Shown piece after piece: positions 34,034-47,400 of a stretch of 64,000 nt of DNA. Source of the stretch: Bolinopsis microptera (Eukaryota > Ctenophora > Tentaculata > Lobata > Bolinopsidae); assembly GCF_026151205.1 (NCBI RefSeq), contig NC_087073.1:17946837-18010836 (forward strand), written 5' to 3'. Every line of letters begins with the position of its first letter. Position 1 is the first letter of the stretch. The position numbers were made by a program, and so were the translations under genes. The notes under the pieces are model-generated. The model saw only the letters and a list, made by a program, of their open reading frames with translations. It had not been told where the DNA came from and ran no database searches.

Positions 34034-37000
34034 TAGTCAAACTTATGACTAAAATTGTTGTAAACCAAATTTCATGAGACTAAATTTTTTGGCGACTAAT
34101 GTTAAAGGAGACCAAAATTTCAGTAGAGCATATACGATATATGACATGAATATTATTGAGCTTACAATGTTACATTGTTTATAACTAATATAATGACATC
34201 ACTGTTCTTACTGCTGAAGTACTTTGTTGGGAGGAAAGACCGTTGTGAAACTACGAAGCACAAAACTGTACCAATGACCAAAGTCTTATTGCACTTAAAG
34301 GGTTAGGGCTCCTCTTGGACATTACATTTTTAATCGATCCATCCCAACATGTTCTGTTGAAACGGCTGAAGGATCATATCGACATAAACTAAGTCGTACC
34401 GACAGAAATAGTAAAGTCAAAAAAGGGTGAAAAAGAAACCGAACAGCGTACTAAAGAACTGATGATACAGAGTCACAGACTCTGGATCTGATGATATTGA
34501 AATTCCTGAGTAATGCATTGCAGCTTAATCTGTAATGCTCAGACGGGTGTTCATTGCCGAATTGATAGATAGCATTTTATTTTACAAATTATTTGTTTTA
34601 TTTCTTTATTGCAACAAATCATTTTTAAATCAACATGCCTAACGTTAAACTATAAAGTATGACTTTATATGCGAAATCGGAAAAAGACTAGCTAAATAAT
34701 GCAAATGGAAAAATCAAATAAATGAAATGGAAAATGGTCTCGAAAAATCGTAAAATGTGACTAAAATTGTTGTAAACTAAAAATTTGCGAAATTTGTGAT
34801 TAAAGTTATGGTAACAAAAATTATGGTAACCAAATTTATTGTAAACGTAATTTATTGGCCTTAAGGTATACAATTGTTATAATAGTAATACTTATAGCAA
34901 TACTTCGCAGATTAGGGACAGGGGTAAAAGGATGCACATAGTAAAATAACTATAAAGATGAATATTAACATTATGCATCTAATAACGCAATTTTCGATTA
35001 TAGAGACTTCAAATCCATAACGAAGGTGATCGTTATTATGACCTTTCAAAGTTGCATGAGTACCTATACTAATAGACATGAGTAATAGACAGTTATATTG
35101 CTGCAACTGCTGTCATGAATAAATTTACTGACAAAACAACGCACCATGAAAGATATGCTTCTTTCCCCTTCCCTTCCCGCATTGCTCATAAACTAAACTA
35201 TCCCGCATTGAAATGTGAAACATTGATGAACTGAAAGAACTGTAAATTTGTCGACAATCTTATATTCATAAAGTTAAACAATGCCTAGTAAGTTACAAAT
35301 TGTCGTAATTGTCGCTGATAATTGCAACATTTTGTAAGTTGATATCAGAAGTTAAGTCTGCCATTCACTAAAATACTGCAGCTCACTGCAAATTGCATAA
35401 CGAATAATGCCGCCACGCAAACAAGATACATATTAAGAAGAGGACGCGAGTAAATACGACAAAGTCACTAAGTGTGCCTTAGTTTTCTGCGTCACATTAT
35501 CACTCACTATATCATATGTTCAACCCACTAGTCACTATATGGTCAAAACATTTTAATGTTCTTTCAGCCTCCATTGAGTGGGCAGTATGTACTATGTTAT
35601 GTGAACATGTAAACTGCTAGAACTAGAAGCTAGTTACTCAATCAGCACACCTGTAACGGTTACGAAATAAAACTAAAACTAAAACTAAAAGTGGCGTACT
35701 ACCCCAATTTCGCCTATATCGAAATTATCCTAAATATAAAGCATGCATTTCGATAAAATCTTCCTACCCTTTGGACATAAAGAAATAAGACGGGGGAAAA
35801 CGGTGCTTAAAATAAGATAAACTAAAAATATAGCGGCCTTAAAAAGGATAGCTTCAACACTAGAAGAGCGATAAGATTGAGAAAAGATGTTTCAATTATA
35901 TGAAGTTTAAAAGCAGCGTCCGTGTCAATGACAAATGATTAAACCGCAGCGAGTACAGCAGAGAAAAAGGCTAATTGTATTATTCTCTCACATCACCGCA
36001 ATTCTTCTTATCGGTCTAATGAGACCAAGTTGTGCCTTATCAGCAAATCAGCAGCTAGGTTTGAACTGCTAGTCAAGAAAGCTTTATGTTCTGTGTTGCG
36101 TAACCGACCAATTCTGCTGCATTTTTTTTTGTATCGAAATTTCATAGTAAGTTTCTGGTTATATTATCTAATTTTTAATCATTTATTTATATGAAGTATA
36201 GATTATGTCATCTAATTTGATGTAAGATTGTATTGCTAGTTAACTTTTTCAAAGTAATGTATTACGTGATGCGTGTTTTCACAATTTCCGCCAATTTAAG
36301 AGCCAAAAAATTCCATACACCATGTTACCCAAGATGCAAGGATATCTTAGTCAATCGGGAAAAATGTTCGATTCGCTCGTCATTGCATGATCAAACATGA
36401 TAATCCAGGTAGCCTGATAAAAAACGGATTAGAAACGGATGTTGCACATTGTATATCAGTCTGAAGGAGGGAAGTCTTACTTAGAATTACCCAGGGGTTC
36501 GGGTTTCATTTTCAGCTAGTTTATCTGGCCCAGGTTCAAAGGAAGTCCTTATCACCTAAACCTTAAAACCTAGCTCACATAATAATATTAACACGAAGCT
36601 AGTTTCAAGATATACCTGACACTTGTCCACAAATTTGATGCAAGTACACCTATAATATAGCTGTATTATAGGTAAGGATTGTATGGTCTTTTAAATCTAA
36701 CATTTTCAATTTTGTCGAATAATGATTGATAAATTTAAAACCATTTCTCAGAATTTCAATTTTCTTACTTTTAACTGATTACTGATTGCTGATAACATCA
36801 GTGATTACAAGGGAACGTTTCGGTGAATTTCACATTTCATTATCTGTATCAAGAAAAGAAAATGTATGTTAAATGTGTGATGTGTATTAAGTATTATCTG
36901 TGTTTATTAGTCATTTAAAACGGCAGGTATGAAACATCAGCAAACAAATGCACAATAACGAGCACTTCAAATCGAATTATATTTCTAACTGGCAGTTTAA

Positions 37001-39454
37001 CTTGAAGCTAAATTAGTTAGTACTAGTGCTGTGGTGTGAGGGCCCGTTTTTAACAAGGTCAGCGTGACGTGATGTGTGATGCCGGACAATTTCGTTTGTC
37101 TTGGAAATGCATTTCAAGTTCAATGACCAATTAAACTTCAAGTTCAAATTTCCAATATCGGTTAATGTGCTGTTTATTTAAACTTCAGAATCTAAAACAA
37201 ACTTTGTGCGGCTGGCAGACTTGGGGGAACCAAGTGATCTGACCACGATGTAAGTAATTAACATTATAGCAAGCTTGAAGTACAGTGGGATATTGGAGCA
37301 ACCAATTAACTAACACGGATTGTGCACAACTAAGAACCACCAGAGAATTAGTAAGTTTGTCTCTAATGGTCAAGTATATTGTAGTCTGCTTTGTACCCAA
37401 CACTGATTAGAAACGACACAAAAATATTAAGAAGACTGACCCGTATGTGTGGGCACATCGGTCAATAAGCACCAACACAAACAGTCACACGCAAAATAAA
37501 GTTTCCAAGCCAATTCCCTCGGGAAAAGTCTGCAGAGCGATTTAAGTTTGCAATGGGGTCTGTACTCTGTACGTATGTGTTTGCTGTGATGCACCTTATT
37601 TATAGTAATTATAGTAATTATCACTAATTATAGTATTAGTAATTATCACTAATCTATAGTAAATGTCCCTTCTTTGGTAAGCTAGTTATCACAAAGTTAT
37701 AAATTAAATCAATTAGGAGCTACTTTTATATTTCATCCTGCAGGCGGCAGCAACCATAGACATCAAGTTCAACTACACTAATTCTAAATTAAACACATTA
37801 AATTCAATACTAATACTGATATTACGCAGTAGTACTAGTAGAATCCCTTCAATATATTATTGCCGCTTAACTTTAATAATAATATAAACGGATGCCTTCC
37901 TCAATAATAAATCTAATTCATTTGATGAATTTGTTAAACATGTTTGTGTTCAATTTCTCCTAGTCGAGACTAAATAGCTTCCTGTACCAAACTTGATATA
38001 CGGTCAACTGCTATGAATGATTTGTGTTTTTTAAACGTTCTCACGAATATTTTGCTATATTTTGAGAGCACTTGTCAACGATAGTGGTAGATTTAAAATA
38101 TTTTGCTTTTTCTCCCCGAAATATTAGTCTTCTTAATGATCAACATTTTGGATTATTTTGACAAACATATTCCGACAAAAATATTAATAAATTAATAACA
38201 GACGACTTGTGTCTCAAGTAAGCACAGAGCAGCAACAAGCAAATTTAATTTGTTACTTTAGCAATTATCATCACATTTAACGCACCTCCAAACAGAGTTC
38301 GCACCGAACTGAATGAAAACTTTTGTCGTGGGGAAGTTTAACACCAGGTTAAACGATACGGAGATCTGCTGCGGTTATACAACAATGTGGTTATATAACC
38401 ACTCGAGCAGTTGGTTCCTAGTTATCTAGTTGCTACTGACATATTTTTTACTAACTACTAAGAAGTGAGGTCAACCATGTCTAGGGTTCAAGCTGTCTCC
38501 GCGGAAGTTTAAAGTACTACTTAAACTTATTAATTAATAGTTATGGCCTAAAAGTAGAAGTTACATGTGAACGACCCCTTACACACATACCTGAATTAGT
38601 ATTTATCAGGAGCAGTAAAATGTTCAAAATCGAAGGTAATATCAATTTCGATAGCTTCGGCCTCTGTTTTCGACCAATAATTTTAAGGTCACAAATGTTA
38701 ATGGGACTTTTGAAATTAAAACAAAAATAACAGCTGCAAATATAGGTAGTAAAACTCGGCTCCAATGAAATAACATTTCAAGTTAATAACAAGGAGACAA
38801 TTAATAAGTTGTGGAGAAGCAGCAATTTATAAATTAACTTTCTGTCTCGGGAGCTAGACACTGATATGTTGTCTCCACTCTCCTTGTGTCTACCACAACT
38901 CATAATTATAAACTCGCAGTTGCCAAAATGAGACTTCTTCCTAATTTGATTTTTCGTGTAAATTGGCTAAATGCATTTAGGTAGTTTTTATTTGAACACA
39001 GGTTTAAGGTATTCATTTAGTGAGCCTAATTTAAACAGGCATCCTCTAAGTCAGGCAATTTCATTCATAAGTTGGATTTCAACTTAGAAATTTTGATTAT
39101 TCATGCTATAATCATTAGTCGTGCTGCAAGAGTAACCCCAAATAAATAGACATTGGAAATTTTAATCAAGAAAGTTTTTAAAGCACGTAATAATTTCACT
39201 TTTATTTGTGATTCATGATGCTACAGTTGTAAGATTTCTTAAGCTATTTCCACTTTTATAGTGTAAGACCCCAATCTGAGATTATTGAATATCATGAAAT
39301 ATTCCATAATTCATGATATTCACTAGTCTCAGGGAAATGCAGTATACTCTTTACCAGATACCTGAACAAACTAAATGCTATTACTATACGGGGATACTGG
39401 TCAAATAGTAAATCAAGGTATTGGTTCACACTTCAACCAGCTTAAACGCTTGTT
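34034..39454. other. Gene desert
   Basis: More than 5 kb of AT-rich sequence with no supported exon. It contains one tRNA-like relic (36,049-36,120), short TAGTAATTA-type repeats near 37,610-37,670 and an AACTAA run near 35,670. Confidence 0.5.
36049..36120 (-). ncRNA. tRNA-like relic, possible SINE head
   Basis: On the minus strand 72 bases start GCAGCAG and end CTGCTG, so the acceptor ends can pair over six bases. An A-box-like AGAATTGGTCGGTTACG and a B-box-like AGTTCAAACCT lie at tRNA spacing. The T stem does not pair well, so it is not a working tRNA. A tRNA-derived SINE head or tRNA pseudogene is the likeliest reading. Confidence 0.35.
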
Positions 39455-39455
39455 A

Positions 39456-39713
39456 ATGGCATATATAATATAACAGCATATATAATATAACAGCATATAT
39501 GATATAACAGCATATATAATATAACAGCATATATGATATAACAGCATATATAATATAACAGCATATATAATATAACAGCATATATAATATAACAGCATAT
39601 ATAATATAACAGCATATATAATATAACAGCATATATAATATAACGGCATATATAATATAACGGCATATATAATATAACAGCATATATAATATAACGGCAT
39701 ATATGATATAACG
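39456..39713. repeat. 17-bp satellite (CATATATAATATAACAG), about 15 copies
   Basis: Near-perfect 17-bp tandem array with A/G variation at the third from last base and TATATAA/TATATGA variants. The minus-strand frames through it are repeat artefacts. Confidence 0.95.
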
Positions 39714-41092
39714 TGAATAAATCTATGTTAACTGGAGGTAAAAAAGATGTCCACTTTAAATTCTGGTTTGATGGTTTTATCCTCATTTTTCTAAATTAGG
39801 TTTTCATAGGCTATCTATCTATCTAATCCTGCTTGAAAACTACTATACAACCCGTGGACCACGTTAAAAAATTAGCTCAAATAAGACAGTTTTGAGAAAT
39901 ATTTCATAAATTTCCGGGAAAATTTGTGATACAATGAACCGACCAAATGCAGAACTGAATCTATCGAACTAAATCAACATAGAGTCCACGCTCAAAACAA
40001 GATGTGACATCCTCGGGCGAACCATTAAAACATCCTGAAGGCAGTCTTGAGTCCGAGTAGAACCAAGATATCGTTAATTTTATCCTATTTTTAGGAGCTT
40101 CAACACCACTGTCATTTCCTTTACCACCCTGGTACTAGCACTGGCTATTGGAAGTACTTTACTATCTATACTAGTAGTAACGACCACGAGGTGACTACTC
40201 AGTATCACTGAGCAGAAGTAGTACATCATTATTATCAAGACTTTATCTTCGCCATTTCGTGTGATCTCATGGTTAAGCCCAATATATGCAAACTTTGTCA
40301 GTTCCAGTTCTAGTTCCTGCTGAGGAATAATTTTGTATCCATTTTCTCTCATTACATTTTTTTAATCATTTTCTCTCATTACATCTTATTAAGTACGTTA
40401 ATTAAAATAAAAACTAATCTTTGGGCTCTTAAGATATCAATAATTTATTAAATAATAAATAAAATGATATATACAAATCGAATTTACAACAAACCAAAAA
40501 TCGGAACTTATAATATCGTCGGGCTGGCTTAGGTCGCCCCATAATCATGGCAGAAAAACGTCGATAAAGAGTAAGAAAGTATGCCCATTACGTAACTATG
40601 AAGTCCAGCGATAAATTGGAGTCCACTTTCGATTTTTGGTTAAATTTAAATGAAAATAAATCGAACCTCTATCTTTCAGCGGCTGTTAATTAAAGTAGAT
40701 TAACGGTGAACGTTAAATAGTAATATTAGCTAATTTCTAACAGAGGATTTCTCTGGCTAAGCACACCAGTAATAACAACCCAAGACTGCCCGACTTGGCT
40801 ATTTGTAGTCACATTTATGATCTCAAGTCTATTAGTCAAATGGTATACTTCTAAAAAACGGAGGCATCTACGATACCTTGCCATAAACCATCGTGAATGT
40901 CATGATCAACTCGTAAACCTCATGGCAGATCTTTTTCAGTGTTTGGAGCCATTTTAGGATCATATTTGGAGCACTTTCGTCGGGTCCAAGGCTGACCTTT
41001 CAGATCCTGACACTTCCGCCCAGAATTCACTGTAATAGCAAAGTCAAAATGTCCTTTGACTTAACGACTTTCCGATAGTTCAATATCCCCAT
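39714..41092. other. Non-coding interval
   Basis: AT-rich sequence. A 90-codon minus frame at 40,080-40,352 has no family features. No other signal was supported. Confidence 0.4.
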
Positions 41093-41109
41093 AATCACTG
41101 AGGCGTCGA

Positions 41110-41155
41110 CCAATGAGAAGCTTTTCATCTCATCACGTGACTTCGTTGGACCAAT
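41110..41155. promoter_or_regulatory. CCAAT - CACGTG - CCAAT promoter-like module
   Basis: ACCAATGAGA occurs at 41,110 and again at 41,151, and ATCACGTGAC (CACGTG at 41,134-41,139) lies between them. NF-Y boxes flanking a CLEAR-like E-box are typical of metazoan promoters. It lies beyond the 3' end of the bHLHZip gene, so it may drive an unseen transcript rightward over 41,296 or leftward. Confidence 0.45.
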
Positions 41156-41301
41156 GAGAGGCGTGGAACAGTTAGCTGCGTATTTACGGAAAAGTTTTGC
41201 GATGAATATTGACAGTCTAACGAGATAACGGCTGTTTCCGTGGCAAACCTGTGAAAATATCTCCGTTAATAACAGGTTAGAGCTTTCAGTGCAGTGTGAG
41301 A

Positions 41302-41445
41302 ATGGAGCTTAAAATAGCTGGCTTCAGCTCTGACGTTGCAATGCAGCTGTGGACGGTTAACATACTTTTAGGAGATATAATATTTCGGGCTGTAAATACT
41401 AAAAATAATACTGTAGACATTTTATTTTTCAATACACAGTACATG
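41302..41445 (+). CDS. Possible first exon of an unknown small gene
   Basis: An open stretch starts MELKIAGFSS and runs to a good donor (ACATG|GTAAGA) at 41,445. It lies about 150 bp past the CCAAT/CACGTG module and overlaps the 3' flank of the antisense bHLHZip gene. No domain is recognised and no second exon was found, so this is a weak candidate only. Confidence 0.18.
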
Positions 41446-41492
41446 GTAAGAACTTACTTGTACTCTGAGTCTGAAGAATGAGATGTTTTCCC

Positions 41493-44400
41493 TCAGGATA
41501 TCACGTGGTTGGATTCCGGTTTGATGGATGACATGTTACTGTTCGTTGGTACATTGTTCATCGGCACAGAGCTGGGTTAGAAGGAAGAGTTAGTGTTGTG
41601 CTACTCATTAGTTGGGGAGGTACCCAGTGGAATTATAAGGTACAGCAGGCTGATAAATGTCGACTGCATGGATTGACCAAAAATTAAAACTGAGAAGAAC
41701 TTACCTCATTTTTTTGTACTCGTCCTTGAAGTAATCAATCTCTGATTGCAGGATATCGTTCTTTTCTCTCATGCTTTGTAACTCTTCGATAACCTGACAT
41801 AGTTGTTGATCAGAATAATGACATCATAAAAGTGACATCAGTGAATTTAATGTCTCATTGCTTGATTGTTAGTTAATACTTTACTACCAGCGTATCAAGT
41901 TTCTTTGGTAACATCTGATATTTCCAGCAAGTAGCAATGAACACAATGCCTCCATTTCAGAGGTATCTGCTGTTTCGATGTACCATCATGGCGGGGCTGG
42001 GCCAACTCGGCCTACATACACTCAGTCAAGAATACACACACACACACACACACATAGCTTCATATCCTCTTGGGCTGATGCTTTGTACAACCAATCAGCA
42101 CACAGCTACCTAAATGCTGACCAATAGGCAGGCGTGGCTGGTGTTAAGCAGAGTGCAGTGCACAATGGGGTTCTAGCACTACATACTGCCCACGTGACAC
42201 CGCGCACAATGTGCTTTGTCACGTGTCCAGATCATTGGATTATCTTTTGAGCAGCTCTATTTACTTTTCAAACAAAGGGTAGCGTAGTGATTATACTTCT
42301 ACTAATAGTGGACTGCGTGTAGGTGTGGTAATACTATATTATGTGCTAGTGTGGTTAATAACAGTGCAATGGTATAAGACACATACGAACTGCTGCATTT
42401 GCATTTTGCAGTGTGTTAATCTATTTTCAGGAGATTAGATTATAATTTCTTACTGAAATCGTTGTCCAATTACAATCCGCCAACCGAAGACCACATACAA
42501 AATGATGAAAAACTCTATACCAGATGCTAATTGAAATATTAAGAACTGCTTTTCATTAGAGAGTTGGGAAATTTTTAAGTTATAAAGATTTGGATTCATT
42601 TTGTACACAAACTATACCCTCAGACAAGGGAGAATAAGAGTTAAACATAGTACTACATATTTATATGTACAGCAGGTTGGACCAGAATAAATGCCATGTA
42701 TTTTAAATTTGAACACTGGCAACATCAGCCGAATATAATCGCCAACTTTTAACTAATAAGTTTTATCATATTCATCGGTTTAAAGATAATAAATAATTTT
42801 ACTCACCACTTTGTTGGCTTGTTGTTTCCTCAGCAGATCACACACGAACTGATACGCTGAAATGAACAACATGTTAAAATCAAATTTATCAGATCGCTTC
42901 AATCATTACTTTTGAGATATTAAACTAAAACTCGGGTTGAACTCCTTTGATCGGTACAAAACAGACTCAATGGCACTATTTTTTCTCAAAGTCAATGGAG
43001 GTGGAGTTAATGGTTTAATATCTGACAGACAACCACCTATTACTTTTTACTTTGATCTGCCAAGTTCTTCCTGAAAACTACACTCCTTTCTTTTAAGAAA
43101 GTAAAGCAATTTTACACGCCTTTGTTTTGGCAATAAGTGGTTAAAACAATGGCCATCTCGGCTCAACTGGAGATCTTTAGGGCTGAGTCGTGAATTCTCT
43201 GGTGATTATAATTTTACTCTCCATATTTAAAGATTTCTATAAGTTTTAGTTGTTTTTTAATGTTCGACATGCTACATTCGGGTTGAGCCTACTACATGTT
43301 GTGATATAAAAAGTGTAAAGCAAACAATCACTGCCGATTCAGCACGTGCGCTATTTAGCACGTGCGGTGGCGCACTACGGCTCACCAGCACGCATCATAC
43401 CGTTACACTGTCGTTAAGTACCCCCGGTGGAATGTAAGGCACATGTGCCCTACCGGGCAACCAGCTCTGACCTCTGATTATTAGCCTAGTAATAACTTGT
43501 AGACTAAGCATACAACCGACGAAGTAGAGTAGCAACTCTACCGTTGTCCCGGTGACGAAGGTGAAATAACCATCAGAACCCTCGTGGACAGCAAACAGGA
43601 TATTAGACGTCTCACGCTGCAGTCATTGCCCGTAAGACAGGGCCAAACCAAAGAAATCATGGTAGACGGTCAGATTGCTTGCTTGCAGACTCAGCAGAGG
43701 AGGAGTCAAAGTTGTGAGGGATTGAGTTTGTCTAGTTTTAAGTGCATTAAAACGTGTTTAGCAGCTGTGGAAGCCTCTCGTTTTAAGTTGCACAGGTAGT
43801 ATTACCAGTAGTTCTTGTTGTAATTAACGACTATAGTTGGGCCTGTTATAGCACATCCAGAGGCGTCATGGCACGTGGCACCCGAGACTCCCTCATCATT
43901 GGCAAGTGGGATATCTGAAATAATGGGGCACATGGTTAATGCAGCGTCGCTATCTCAACACCTGCCTTATCAGTAGCCCACCAATAACCACCCGCCTGAA
44001 ATAGCTGCGGCCAATCAGAGAGCTGTAAATCTACCGCGTGATCCCAATTGCAGGTAATTCTAATGGAAAGGAGTATAAGAATCGCAAGGGAGGGAGAGTG
44101 TAGCGCTTCTTGGTATGCGCTAAACGAGGCACGGGTGAGCACGAGCCCGCTATTACAGGTGCCCTTAACAATAAACTGTAGGGCGAGAAGGCTGGGGAGG
44201 TGGTCGGGCCACGGGCCACAATTCTAAAATTCCGTGAGCACGGACAAAAATGTTGGTACAATCTTGTTTGAAGGTTTGTGTTTCCACAGAGGAGTGGAAA
44301 TGGATTTGTCGGAATATTTTGAAGGGGAAGTTAGTTTACGTTAGATATAACTCGAGTGTCCTGCGACCACTCTCACATTACCCACCTAAAGACATGCTCA

Positions 44401-47400
44401 TTAACTCGGACGAGTCAAATTCCAACATTCGTTCAGCACCAATAAAACACGGCAAATGGCAGTACGGAATACGAAATTATTCTGATAGACTATTTTACAG
44501 TGCAGTCGACAAACAAACATTGAACTCTGTTAATGAGAAGTTAATTAGATAAAATGTGATTTTATTAATGCACGTGATATTTTCGTCTGTAGTCTGCACA
44601 TGTTATACACAACGTAACACAGACAAGACAATGCCTATTTTAGGAGCCCAGCAGCGTTTTGGTACGAGTACGAATAGTCTGTCTAGATACAATGGAAAGG
44701 GGACGAGTAACTATAATTTTGGCGCCAAATATAAACCTTTGTTATATGAGTGAAGTCTGGGGAAAAATTTCCCTCCTCCAACAATAAACAAGGGGACTTA
44801 TGGACTGTTAGTTCTGTAACTGGGTGCACTGTTCACTGTGCATGTACAGGGTGCGTGCAAGTACTGAAGTAATGAACCTGGTTACACGTGGTTCATTATG
44901 AGGGTGATGCGCGCACCCAATGCACGTGCACATGTATTCTAATGAAGTTCAGTAGCTTATAGAGAAGACTTACTGGAGATATAGTTTACATGATAGCATG
45001 TGCAAAAAAACACATGATCTGTACATGTACTATCATGTAATAATATTTAGTGCAGTAAAGTAGTGTAGTTAATAGTTGTAACTCTATACTTTTAGTGATT
45101 GAGTTAAGTTTCAACCACAGGAATTCGCCCGTGCAATAAAACCTGCTCTCGCTGTTATTATAAACAGTATACTGTTTCATCAAATATGACATTATTTGTT
45201 CTTGCACTTGCGTTTCACCTACTTTGGTGCCGATATTTCAATTTCGTTAGCGTTATGACTTTTCGGCAGTGTAGTAATAAGTATAAAAATGTGTTGAACC
45301 GCAAGTACAGCAATGCACCATGACCAACATCACATGTCCAAAATGAAGCAATCTGATTGGACCACTGACTAAATTACCCATACCTACAGGTCAAAGTCGC
45401 AAGATCTCTCAATATATGCGTGCCGCGGTTGTGAACTCTAATGATATTAAATTTGACGTCTCAGGCTCTGGGGCCTGAGGGTGCTTTAAGTCTCTCCGCT
45501 CTACAGCAATGTATTTATACTACATTGCAATTAATTAGCGTGTGCAGTGTGACCACATCCTCCAACAAGGTGACGACACTTGGGTCACGTGAGGGTATCT
45601 CGACCAATGAGGCAGAGCCTCTAGATCAGGTGGGATGAATCTGACCAGACTCAATAGCATACTTTAAGTAAGGGGAGTTAATTAGAACCCTCAAACTGAT
45701 CCCCACATTATTAGGTAAACCAGTTAGCAGGGACTGCATTAACCACCCCTCAACTTTCCCGGTCTACGGAGACTGGTTTTAGCAAGGTCATGGTCCTGGC
45801 ATGGTTAAAGCCCCGACGGCCCCTGCAACTGGGATTTAAATTCCAGTGTACATGCTTTAGAATTTTAGTGGTTTCCGGAATGAAATAACGAAATACAATT
45901 TTACACGAGATCAGCCGGTAGGAATAATTTGCATGCCCGATTTTCTATTATTTGGAAAAATAAAAGATATTGATCCCTGTGAAAATTGGTTTGGGAGGAT
46001 AAACTTTGTCCATGTTTTCTGCGCAATTCTTGGAAATGAGGAAGTTGCTAGAAGGAGTAACAATTCATTTTGTGATCCAGACAATTAATTGTTAAACCAT
46101 GCCCATTTAGTAAATTGAACATAAAGTCGAAAATAACTGTGCAGTTTTCATCAAGCCACGTGGCTAACGGGTAGTGATAGGGCACCTCGCACTTTTTGCG
46201 GAATCCTCGTGTAATATTTAAACATCTTATAAGGCAGCAAAAAAGCTTTTTTTATGATTTGAAAAAGAGCTTCCGTCTGGTGCAACCACTTCCTCAATAA
46301 ATGTTCGGTTACCAGTTGAAACTGTTGGTATTGTAGTTGTAAAGTTACTGTTGACGCACTGAAGCCCCGTCCACTTACTACTGTTTTTATACGAGTTTAC
46401 AAGCTAACTTGAATTATACTATCAGAAAATACGATAACCAGACAGTAGTAGTAGTGGTAGTTAACCGGGCAACATAACCGGATAATATTCGATCTGGAGA
46501 TAGTAAATGGAAACCGTTCGTAGCAACGTCAGATGATAAAGTGAGTAAGCTCTCAATACCTCACGTTCTCGAGCCTTCCTGATAAAAGTAACTGGTCGTT
46601 GTGGTTCCCAGTTCAAGATACCATTTCAGACAATATCTGTATACTTAATATTTAAAAGTTTTCAGATGTAAGTTATACGATTTAAGGATCTTATCCCCAT
46701 CAATACAACTGTTTTGGCTTTTTCAGATTATTTTTGCCATTATAAAAACAGTTAATTGTACGATTTTTCACAGAGTGGGTGGTACAGGTGTTCAAAATAA
46801 ACCAATTTAGTCGACGGGAACTTAGAACCTGAGGGGCTGTGGTCAGTCGAAGAATATTCTGCAAGTTGAAAGGATTCGATTTTATAAACTTCGATCATTA
46901 CCATATACTTCACAGTATGTATAATTATATCTCCAAGAGTTTCAATTTCTGTCCCACACCCAACTATAAACCAATGACACATGGATATCATATCCAACTT
47001 ATGACATCAGTTCAAACAGTGTTCATTTAAAAAACCAGACCTCTGAGTAGTTATTTCAAACTATCCAGCAGCAGGTGCCAACATCGTCCCTTATAAATGG
47101 TACTTAGCTAGCTTAAATACCGGAAAATCACCCGATTTTATAGGCTATAATTCGGGCGTAAGTCACTGGAGAGAACAAATGTTACCTCTAATAAGTTCAA
47201 GACGAGATCCTTGGCGAACAATTGGAGAAATTATGAGATAATTTCAGGCCAGCAGTAAGTAGACATGTCTACTAGATATCAATGCGGACACCAAGTTTTA
47301 GAGACTACATTTTCACCGGGAGTACTACACAACAATGTGATCAAGCATTCCATTACAAAGTTACAAAATAGTGCAAATATAAAACTAGAATTGTAAAGAA

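Noticed and set aside
39413-39786. YIICCYIIYAV-repeat open frames
   Set aside because: They are translations of the 17-bp satellite and have no start or splice support.
40080-40352. 90-codon minus frame
   Set aside because: It has no motif, no homologue recognised and no splice signals that extend it.
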